A stretch of DNA of 32,327 bases. Source: Candidatus Kuenenia stuttgartensis. Lineage in GTDB: Bacteria > Planctomycetota > Planctomycetia > Pirellulales > UBA1268. This document shows, piece by piece, positions 25,745-32,327 of the stretch. Below the pieces are notes generated by a model. It saw nothing but the letters and a program-made list of their open reading frames with translations, had not been told where the DNA came from and ran no database searches. The position numbers were made by a program, and so were the translations under genes. Each line of letters starts with the position of its first letter. Position 1 is the stretch's first letter. The DNA lies in the NCBI GenBank assembly GCA_943332855.1, contig CALQRA010000027.1, positions 1-32,327 on the forward strand. Direction: 5' to 3'.

Positions 25745-25775
25745 CAGTGAAGGTTTCCGCAGAAATTGACCGGTG

Positions 25776-28547
25776 TCACCAAGTCTTGCCGAGGGCGGCC
25801 TGGGCCGCGGCCAGCCGGGCGACCGGCAGGCGGAACGGCGAGCAACTCACGTAATCGAGACCGAGGTGGTGGCAGAAGAGGACCGAATGGGGGTCGCCGC
25901 CATGCTCGCCACAGATCCCGAGCTTGATGTCGGGGCGCGTCTTCCGCCCCTTCTCGACGGCCATCTGCATGAGCGCGCCGACGCCGGTGGTGTCGATCGA
26001 GGCGAACGGGTTCGCCTTGAAGATCCCCAGGTCGGTGTACTTCTGCAGGAAGGAGCCCATGTCGTCGCGGCTCATCCCCAGGCAGGTTTGGGTCAGGTCG
26101 TTGGTGCCGAAGCTGAAGAACTCGGCGCTCTCGGCGATCTCGTCGGCCGTCAGCGCGCCGCGCGGGATCTCGATCATCGTGCCGACGAGATACTTCACCT
26201 TCACCCCGGTCTCCTTCGCCACCTTCGCCGCCACGGCGTGGACGATCTCGAGCTGGTTGTCGAGTTCCTTCTTGAAGCCCACCAGCGGGATCATGATCTC
26301 AGGCTTCACTTTGATGCCATCCTTTTGCACCTTCGCGGCCGCCTCGAACACAGCCCGAGCCTGCATCTCCGAGATCTCGGGGTAGCTGACGCCGAGGCGG
26401 CAGCCGCGGTGGCCGAGCATCGGGTTGAACTCGTGGAGCGCCTCGACGCGGCGGTGGACGACCTCGACGGGAAGCTTGAGCTTCTTCGCGAGGTCGGCCT
26501 GGGCCTTCTCGTCGTGCGGCACGAATTCATGCAGCGGCGGATCGAGGAAGCGGATCGTCGCCGGGCGGCCGTCGAGGGCCCGGAAGATCCCCTCGAAATC
26601 GTCGCGCTGGTAGGGGAGGAGCTTCGCGAGGGCCGCCCGACGGGCGTCGAGCGACTCGGCGAGGATCATCTCCCGCATCGCGTCGATCCGGTCACCCTCG
26701 AAGAACATGTGCTCGGTGCGTGTCAGGCCGATTCCTTCGGCGCCGAAGGCGATCGCGTGCCGGACCTGCTCCGGGGTGTCGGCGTTGGTGCGGATGCCGA
26801 GCTTCCGGTGCTTGTCGGCGAGCTTCATGATGAAGGCGTAGTACTGGTAGACCTTCGAGTCTTCCGGCTTCATCGTGTTGCTAACGAGCACCTGCTTGAG
26901 CTCGCTGTCGGCGGTCTTGATGGCGCCGGAGAAGACTTCGCCGGTGCTCCCGTTGATCGAGACATCCTCCCCCTCCTTGAGGGTCGTCGAGCCGCAGACG
27001 AGCGTTCCCTTGGCGTAATCGATCGAGATCGCGCCGGCACCGGCGACACACACCTTCCCCATCTGGCGGGCGACGAGGGCTGCGTGGCTCGAGACACCAC
27101 CGCGGCTGGTCAGAATCCCCTCGGCCGCGATCATGCCACGGAGATCCTCCGGTGAAGTCTCGACGCGAGCGAGGACGACCTTCTTCCCCTTCTCGGCGAG
27201 CTCCTCGGCCTTGGCGGCCGAGAAGACGAGCTGCCCGGTGGCGGCACCGGGGCCGGCGGCCAGGCCGGTTGTCAGCACCCGGCCCGCCTTCTTCGCCTTC
27301 TCGTAGTCGGCCCGATCGAAGATCGGGGCGAGGAGCTGCGAGAGGGCATCCGGATCGGCGCTCTGGATGGCGTGCTCCGGGGTCATGAGCTTCTGCTTGA
27401 CCATGTCGTGGGCGATCTTCACGTAGGCCAGCGCCGTCCGCTTGCCGTGGCGCGTCTGAAGCATGTAGAGCTTCTTCTTCTCCACCGTGAACTCAAAGTC
27501 TTGGACGTCGCCGAACTTCTTCTCCAGCTTCTCGCGGACCTTCTCGAGCTGCTTGTAGGTGTTGGCAAACTCCGTGTCGTGCGCCATCTCGATGACCGGC
27601 TTCGGCGTGCGGACGCCGGCCACGACGTCTTCCCCCTGGGCGTTGACGAGGTATTCGCCGTAGAAGACATCCTCGCCGGTGGCCGGGTCGCGGGTGAAGG
27701 CCACGCCGGTGGCGCAGTCATCCCCCATGTTGCCAAACACCATGCTCTGGACGTTGACGGCGGTGCCCCACTCGTCGGGGATCTTGTACTTGCGACGGTA
27801 GATGATCGCCCGTTCGTTCATCCAGCTGCCGAAGACGGCAGTGATCGCTCCGATGAGCTGCTCGAAGGGATCCTGCGGGAAGGTCTTCCCGGTGCGCTCC
27901 TTGATGAGCTTCTGAAAGCGGCTGATGAGATCCTTGAGGTGATCCTCGGTGAGCGCGGTGTCTTCCTCGACGTGGGCCTGGTGCTTGACCTTCTCCATCA
28001 CCTCTTCGAACGGGTCATGCTCGTTCTCGTGGCGCTTCTGCACCCCCATGACGACGTCGCCGTACATCTGGATGAAGCGGCGGTAGGAATCGAAGGCGAA
28101 GCGGCCATTGCCGGTGGCCTTCTTCAAGCCCTCGACGGTCTTGTCGTTGAGGCCGAGATTCAGGATCGTGTCCATCATCCCCGGCATGCTGTCGCGGGCA
28201 CCGGAGCGGACGCTCACCAGCAGCGCGTTGGCCGGGTCGCCGAACTTCTTCCCGGTCTCCTTCTCGAGCAGCTTCACGTAGTGGGCGATCTCCTCCTCGA
28301 GCCCCTTGGGGAACTTCTTCCCCGAGGTGTAGTAATCGATGCACATCTGCGTCGTGATCGTGAAGCCCGGGGGAACCGGGAGCCCGATCTTCGTCATCTG
28401 CGCGAGATTCGCCCCCTTGCCGCCAATGATCGCCTTCATGGTGCCGTCGCCGTCGCACCGATCAACGCCGAAGTAATAGATCATCCTCCCCGGCTTCGAC
28501 GCGGCGGGCTTCTTGGCGGCAGACTTCTTCACGGACGATTTGGCCAT
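25776..28547 (-). CDS. ppdK: Pyruvate, phosphate dikinase
   Basis: 923 aa. The enzyme interconverts pyruvate + ATP + Pi and phosphoenolpyruvate + AMP + PPi in the cytoplasm. Domains: a Lys/Ala-rich leader (1-20), an ATP-grasp domain with [20 protein letters not shown] and [20 protein letters not shown], the swivelling phosphohistidine domain with [15 protein letters not shown] (H488), and the PEP/pyruvate barrel ending [20 protein letters not shown], then [20 protein letters not shown] with the catalytic Cys. Two residues before H488, where plant PPDK has its regulatory threonine, there is a serine (S486). The ATG at 28547 has no good ribosome binding site; M22 is a possible alternative start. 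It has its own promoter and terminator. Direction is unknown: gluconeogenic PEP formation or PPi-linked glycolysis. Confidence 0.96.
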   Translation of the reverse strand: MAKSSVKKSAAKKPAASKPGRMIYYFGVDRCDGDGTMKAIIGGKGANLAQMTKIGLPVPPGFTITTQMCIDYYTSGKKFPKGLEEEIAHYVKLLEKETGKKFGDPANALLVSVRSGARDSMPGMMDTILNLGLNDKTVEGLKKATGNGRFAFDSYRRFIQMYGDVVMGVQKRHENEHDPFEEVMEKVKHQAHVEEDTALTEDHLKDLISRFQKLIKERTGKTFPQDPFEQLIGAITAVFGSWMNERAIIYRRKYKIPDEWGTAVNVQSMVFGNMGDDCATGVAFTRDPATGEDVFYGEYLVNAQGEDVVAGVRTPKPVIEMAHDTEFANTYKQLEKVREKLEKKFGDVQDFEFTVEKKKLYMLQTRHGKRTALAYVKIAHDMVKQKLMTPEHAIQSADPDALSQLLAPIFDRADYEKAKKAGRVLTTGLAAGPGAATGQLVFSAAKAEELAEKGKKVVLARVETSPEDLRGMIAAEGILTSRGGVSSHAALVARQMGKVCVAGAGAISIDYAKGTLVCGSTTLKEGEDVSINGSTGEVFSGAIKTADSELKQVLVSNTMKPEDSKVYQYYAFIMKLADKHRKLGIRTNADTPEQVRHAIAFGAEGIGLTRTEHMFFEGDRIDAMREMILAESLDARRAALAKLLPYQRDDFEGIFRALDGRPATIRFLDPPLHEFVPHDEKAQADLAKKLKLPVEVVHRRVEALHEFNPMLGHRGCRLGVSYPEISEMQARAVFEAAAKVQKDGIKVKPEIMIPLVGFKKELDNQLEIVHAVAAKVAKETGVKVKYLVGTMIEIPRGALTADEIAESAEFFSFGTNDLTQTCLGMSRDDMGSFLQKYTDLGIFKANPFASIDTTGVGALMQMAVEKGRKTRPDIKLGICGEHGGDPHSVLFCHHLGLDYVSCSPFRLPVARLAAAQAALGKTW

Positions 28548-28609
28548 GGGGGCGACGTGACCTTTCGGGGAGGGGGAAACCGGCGGAAAAAAGGCGGCAA
28601 ACCGGGTCG

Positions 28610-28638
28610 AATCTACGTTGACGTTTCCCGGCCGTCAA
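28610..28638 (-). promoter_or_regulatory. Sigma-70-type promoter of ppdK
   Basis: On the minus strand, TTGACG (28638-28633), 17 nt, TAGATT (28615-28610). Transcription would start near 28603, leaving a leader of about 56 nt. Confidence 0.6.
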
Positions 28639-28688
28639 CGCGGCGCCCCGGCGGCTTGGCAGCTGGGGGCCGGGAGGGCCCTGGCCGC

Positions 28689-28707
28689 GGAAAACGGCTT
28701 GTTTTCC
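28689..28707. other. Perfect 7-bp inverted repeat between gldA-like gene and ppdK
   Basis: GGAAAAC (28689-28695), 5-nt spacer, GTTTTCC (28701-28707). It lies about 50 nt upstream of the ppdK -35 box and about 80 nt past the dehydrogenase stop. It could be a regulator binding site or a 3'-end hairpin of the dehydrogenase transcript; there is no T run after it. Confidence 0.4.
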
Positions 28708-28788
28708 AGGATATGCAGGGGGCCCGCGCGAGAGGGGGCGGGGCCTTTCCGGCGGCCGGGTGCCGCGGCGCTCCCGCTCGGAGGCCGG

Positions 28789-29913
28789 TCATCCCCCCTG
28801 CCCCACCGCGTCGGCCCGGCGGATCGCCCCCTCTACCATCGCGGCCGTCACCGGGAACGGCTCGTTGTGGGTCACCTCGCCGGTCTGGACCGCGCGGGTG
28901 GCGATCTGCTGCAGCAGCCCCCCATCGATGCCACCGAGGCCGAGCTGTCGGAGCGTCACTGGCAATCCGACCGATCGGCAGAAGGCGAGCACCTCGGCGA
29001 TCTCTCCGGCCGGCGCATCCTCGAGGCAGAGCTGCGCGAACGTCCCGAAGGCGACTTTCTCCCCATGGAGCGCGGCATGGCACCCGGGGGCCACCGTCAG
29101 CCCATTGTGGATCCCGTGGGCCGCTGCCAACCCCGCTGATTCAAACCCGAGCCCTGAGAGGAGCGTGTTGGCCTCGACGATCCGCTCGAACGCCCCCCGT
29201 GCCCCGGCGTCCATCGCTCTGCCGCCGGTCTGGTTCGCGGCCCGCTGCGCCGCCAGCGCCGCGGTGCCATCCGCCCGGAGTGTCTTCCAGCAGAGCTCGG
29301 CAAGCGCAAGCGCGGCGCGGGTCGGCGTGCCGCCGCGGCTGTGGGTCGCACCCGAGCGGGCGCAGGCCCGGGCCTCAAACCAGGTCGAGAGGGCGTCCCC
29401 CATTCCTGCCACGAGGTAGCGCTCGGGGGCGGCGAGGATGACGTCTGTGTCGACGAGGACGAGGGCGGGGTTGCGGGGATGGAGCCTCGACTCCTCCACA
29501 ACGCCCTCGTCGCTGTAGATCACCGAGATCGCGCTGGTCGGTGCGTCGGTCGAGGCGATCGTCGGCAGGGAGACGATATCGAGATCGAGCTCCGCGGCCA
29601 CCGCGCGGGCCGTGTCGATCGCCTTTCCGCCCCCCGCTCCGACGATCGTCCGGGCCGCGAGGCCCCGGGCCGCATCGGCCACCGCGGCAATCTCGCGCCG
29701 AGAACATTCGCCGCCGAAGGGATGGATGGTAGGGGCGAAGCCGGCGGGCCCGAGCGACTGCTCCCAGATCGCGCCGAGCCTCCGGACTGCCGAGGCACCG
29801 GCGAGGATAAGCACCGGCCCTTCGAGCCCGAGCCGCGTCATCTCGTCGCCGAGCGTGGCCGCCACCCCCGGCCCCTGCACGTAGCGCGACGGCGCCGCAA
29901 ATACTTCAGCCAT
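28789..29913 (-). CDS. gldA: Glycerol dehydrogenase-like iron/zinc alcohol dehydrogenase
   Basis: 374 aa. The ATG at 29913 follows AGGAG by eight bases; the in-frame TTG two codons earlier is less likely. NAD-binding motif GAGGGKAID (92-100), STDAPTSAISVIYS, and the metal ligands D173 (GMGDALSTWFEA), H266 (AAAHGIHNGLT) and H283 (LHGEKVAFG) match GldA, so it should oxidise glycerol to dihydroxyacetone with NAD+ or act on a related small polyol or hydroxyketone. Length is normal for the family. It lies 241 nt upstream of ppdK on the same strand, and ppdK has its own promoter, so the two need not be co-transcribed. A metabolic link through dihydroxyacetone and lower glycolysis is possible. Confidence 0.9.
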   Translation of the reverse strand: MAEVFAAPSRYVQGPGVAATLGDEMTRLGLEGPVLILAGASAVRRLGAIWEQSLGPAGFAPTIHPFGGECSRREIAAVADAARGLAARTIVGAGGGKAIDTARAVAAELDLDIVSLPTIASTDAPTSAISVIYSDEGVVEESRLHPRNPALVLVDTDVILAAPERYLVAGMGDALSTWFEARACARSGATHSRGGTPTRAALALAELCWKTLRADGTAALAAQRAANQTGGRAMDAGARGAFERIVEANTLLSGLGFESAGLAAAHGIHNGLTVAPGCHAALHGEKVAFGTFAQLCLEDAPAGEIAEVLAFCRSVGLPVTLRQLGLGGIDGGLLQQIATRAVQTGEVTHNEPFPVTAAMVEGAIRRADAVGQGG

Positions 29914-30012
29914 GGTCAAGGCTCCTGGAGGAATAGTCTGTGTCAGTCACTGTCGGCGGCCAGTGTTGTGCCTGAAAGTTCGGACCCCGCGGTCACTTGC
30001 CGAGCAGCCTCC

Positions 30013-32327
30013 TCACTCCGCCGTGCCGAGCCAGCGGTCGATGATCGTGTCGATCGCACCATCCTCGCGCATCGAGAGGATCACGGCGTTGAGCCGCTCG
30101 CGGAGCGGGCTCCCCGCGGGGAGCACCAGCCCGAAGTCGAACGACTCAAACACCGGCCCGACGAGACGGTAGTTCGAACGGTCCGGCCGGGAGATCGCAT
30201 GACGGAGGGTTTGGTTCTCGGCGATCACCGCGTCCACCTCCCCCGCGTCGGCGGCCGCGAACACCTCTTCGAGCGTGCGGAACTCGATTGGCACCCCGCC
30301 GCGGGCCCGGATCGCCTGCCCACCGACGCCGGTGGCCTGCGTGCCGACCACGCGGCCGGCCATGTCCCTGGGGCCGTGGATCGTCCCCCCGATCCGCTCG
30401 GCCGTGAGCGTCGCCGCGAGCGTTCCGGTGAACAGCGCGATGACGACCGTGCCGACGAGCATCCAGCCGGTCGCCAGGATCCGCCCCAGCACCGTGTCGA
30501 CACGCTTGTCGTCACACCCGCTGGCGATGAGCGAGCTGATTCCCCACCATGTCCCCTCCCACGCGCCCCGCCGCCAGTCGCGCGGGAAGCTGTGGGAGTT
30601 GACGCCGCGCTCGCACCACCAAAGGAGATGGCCGACGAGCACCGTCAGGGCCAGGAGCCCCGCGAGCACCCCGAGCGCCTGACGCGAGAGGAGGATCGAG
30701 AGCGGGCCGAGCCAGGATTCCTCGTCGGTCTTTGGCACCGCGATCCTCAACCCCGAATGGAACACCGAGTGGGTGAAGTCGAAAATCTCCTCGCGCTCAC
30801 GTGTCATCGCCACCGGCCCGAGGAACAGGTCGACCTCCCCCTTCTGCACGGCCGCGAGCCCCTCGACGAGCGAGTCTCGAACGACGTACTCGGTGGTGAC
30901 GCCGATCCGGAGTGACATGTCTTCCCAGAAGTCGACCGAGGGCCCCATCGGCTTGCCATCTTTGATCTGGAGCGTCACCCCCACCGGCGCGACGCCGACC
31001 CGGAGCGTCTCGGCTCCGTCGGCCGCCGCGGACCCCCACGCGCCGCCCGAGGCGAGAACGAGGGCCACGACCGTGGCCGTGCGCCCGCCGCCGCGGGCCG
31101 CGAGTGCCACCAAGCCCGCGCCGATCGCCATCAAGAGCAAGGCCGCCGGGAGCGCGCCGGCGGGAAGCGTCGTCGAGGCCCCGGTCGCAAGCTCCTGCAC
31201 GCTCCCGTCGACCCCGCCGCCGCCGGCGAGCGCCAGGAGGAGGAGGGGCATCGTGTTGTGAACGGAGTGGAGCACGATCGACGGCAGGAGGCTCCCGGTG
31301 GCGACCCGCAGCCACCCGGCCACGAGGCCGAGGGAGAACGTCGCCGGCATCCGCTCGGGGAGGATATGGGCGACGGCGAACAGGGCCGCCTGGACGACGA
31401 CGGCGGCGGCGAGCCGGCGACGTGTCGGGCGCTCGCCGGCGAGGGCCGAGAAGAGCCATCCCCTGAAGAGCAGCTCCTCGGCCACCGGCGGGAGGAGGGC
31501 CATCAGCGTCCAGGAGACCCACCATGGATGCTGCTGGATGAGCCCGATGAGCCGCTCGGAAAGGCTGCGGATCGCCGGCGAGACCTCGGTCCCCTGCAGC
31601 GCCAGCATGAACGCCGCGGAGAGGATGAAGAGTCCCGCCCCGAGACTTGCTGCCCCGAGCACCGCCGCCACCGTCCGCCCTGCCGAGGGGGGCAGCACGA
31701 GGCCGAGCGTTCGCCGCAGGTCGACCCGCTGCCAGGCGAGCATCGCAAGCAGCGGCAGGAGCACGGCGATCCCCTGGTGGATCGGGATACCCACGAGGAG
31801 ATTCTCCGGTGTGAAAGCTTGCACGTACCACAGCGCCGCCAACCCCGCCACGATCGGTACGATCCCCTGGAGAACCGTGGGGAGAACGCGCGGGGCCGGC
31901 CGGGCGAGGAGGCCGCCGGTGGCATCGGGGCCGCGGAAGAGAATCTCCTCATCGGTGAGCAAGGTCGCGGTGCCGCGCAGGAGCAGCGCGGTCAACAGGG
32001 CCGAGGAGAGGAGCGTGAGGAGGAGCGGGAGAAGCGAGGAGATGATCCCTCCCCCGTCGGGATCGGGCGTGCCGGTGAGGGTGTCGCGGGCGACCATCAC
32101 CTGCCCCATGAACGGCACCAGCGCCAAGGCGCCGTCGCCGCGGAATCCGGGCACCAGCGCCATCCCGGAGAGCGCCGCCACGAGGAGGATCACCGGCGTG
32201 AGCGTGTTCTGGGCCTCCTTGCCACTCCTCGATGCCGTCGTCACCGCCAGGCAGGTGGCGGCGGCGAGCGCTGCCAGGCCGACGAACGCGATCACCGTCA
32301 CCGCCGCCCCGGCGCCGAGCGCCGGCA
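30013..32327 (-). CDS. Fusion: ABC-2/NatB-type permease end + CPBP intramembrane protease + ionotropic-glutamate-receptor-like channel (5' end missing)
   Basis: The frame is open through the right edge, so the N-terminus is missing; residues are numbered from an internal GTG at 32301. Residues 1-110 look like the end of an ABC-2/NatB permease (ASRSGKEAQNTLTPVILLV, then ALVPFMGQV). Residues 140-405 are a CPBP (CAAX protease-like) domain with all motifs: EELLFRG (275-281), F308..H312 and H345..N349. Residues 407-428 form a signal-peptide-like hydrophobic segment ending SAAADG. Residues 431-762 are a GluR0-type receptor: ligand lobe S1 (ETLRVGVAPV to PVAMTREREEIFDFTHSVFH, likely ligand Arg503), TM helix (about 541-562), pore region (WWGISSLIASGCDDKR), second TM (about 608-632), ligand lobe S2 (HGPRDMAGRVVGTQATGVGG to IDTIIDRWLG). 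The expected TVGYGD filter reads ASGCDD. ABC-2/CPBP fusions are known in planctomycetes; the receptor part is the oddity. A lost stop codon or assembly error is the main alternative. Confidence 0.8.
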   Translation of the reverse strand, partial: PALGAGAAVTVIAFVGLAALAAATCLAVTTASRSGKEAQNTLTPVILLVAALSGMALVPGFRGDGALALVPFMGQVMVARDTLTGTPDPDGGGIISSLLPLLLTLLSSALLTALLLRGTATLLTDEEILFRGPDATGGLLARPAPRVLPTVLQGIVPIVAGLAALWYVQAFTPENLLVGIPIHQGIAVLLPLLAMLAWQRVDLRRTLGLVLPPSAGRTVAAVLGAASLGAGLFILSAAFMLALQGTEVSPAIRSLSERLIGLIQQHPWWVSWTLMALLPPVAEELLFRGWLFSALAGERPTRRRLAAAVVVQAALFAVAHILPERMPATFSLGLVAGWLRVATGSLLPSIVLHSVHNTMPLLLLALAGGGGVDGSVQELATGASTTLPAGALPAALLLMAIGAGLVALAARGGGRTATVVALVLASGGAWGSAAADGAETLRVGVAPVGVTLQIKDGKPMGPSVDFWEDMSLRIGVTTEYVVRDSLVEGLAAVQKGEVDLFLGPVAMTREREEIFDFTHSVFHSGLRIAVPKTDEESWLGPLSILLSRQALGVLAGLLALTVLVGHLLWWCERGVNSHSFPRDWRRGAWEGTWWGISSLIASGCDDKRVDTVLGRILATGWMLVGTVVIALFTGTLAATLTAERIGGTIHGPRDMAGRVVGTQATGVGGQAIRARGGVPIEFRTLEEVFAAADAGEVDAVIAENQTLRHAISRPDRSNYRLVGPVFESFDFGLVLPAGSPLRERLNAVILSMREDGAIDTIIDRWLGTAE

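Noticed and set aside
25773-29441. Long plus-strand open frames (460 and 689 codons) opposite ppdK and the dehydrogenase
   Set aside because: They are antisense shadows: the minus-strand frames contain complete PPDK and glycerol dehydrogenase motifs, while the plus products are His/Arg/Leu-biased without domains.
1-32327. Mobile elements, tRNA or rRNA genes
   Set aside because: No transposase or integrase motifs, terminal inverted repeats, or tRNA/rRNA-like segments were recognised; all large gaps were inspected.

Overview
The window is high-GC bacterial DNA and almost certainly comes from a planctomycete (Planctomycetota, probably the Pirellulales group). The grounds are a DUF1592-type cytochrome c protein overlapping a DUF1552 protein, an ECF sigma factor paired with a membrane Ser/Thr kinase, a PEP-CTERM surface protein, a type III glutamine synthetase, and a very large Gly/Pro/Asn-rich secreted protein. 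There is no sign of a plasmid, phage, transposon, CRISPR array, rRNA or tRNA.

Layout. 1-5982 (+) holds the 3' end of a SnoaL/DUF1579-like protein, a structured spacer with three hairpins, a 1053-aa secreted repeat protein with TPR and beta-sheet-like C-terminal parts, and a PEP-CTERM protein with its own promoter and terminator. 6157-9375 holds a DUF2237 protein (-), the tRNA hydroxylase MiaE (+) and a TPC-type heavy-metal P-type ATPase (+). 9391-12960 (-) is an ECF sigma/Ser-Thr kinase operon followed by an LRAT-fold protein. 13131-15110 (+) is a PDZ/S41 processing protease transcribed divergently from the sigma factor. 15557-18510 (+) is glutamine synthetase III translationally coupled to rsmG. 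18618-22269 (+) is the DUF1592/DUF1552 pair. 22287-23498 (-) is a LarA-like protein lacking key residues, next to a small Cys-rich secreted protein (+). 24284-29913 (-) is a DASS-family anion transporter, pyruvate phosphate dikinase (with clear promoter and terminator) and a glycerol-dehydrogenase-like enzyme. 30013-32327 (-) is an open-ended gene running off the right edge.

The most unusual item is that last gene. One uninterrupted reading frame encodes the end of an ABC-2/NatB-type permease, a CPBP intramembrane protease with all its motifs, and a complete prokaryotic ionotropic-glutamate-receptor-like module (ligand domain split by a two-TM pore). The pore's selectivity filter reads ASGCDD where the K+-channel-like TVGYGD is expected. 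ABC-2/CPBP fusions are known in planctomycetes; addition of a receptor-channel module is, to my knowledge, not described.

Four independent promoter candidates share the pattern TTGA.. - 17 nt - -10-like hexamer, and several terminators are near-perfect, so transcription units can be drawn with some confidence. All functional calls rest on motif recognition by eye; no database search was possible.
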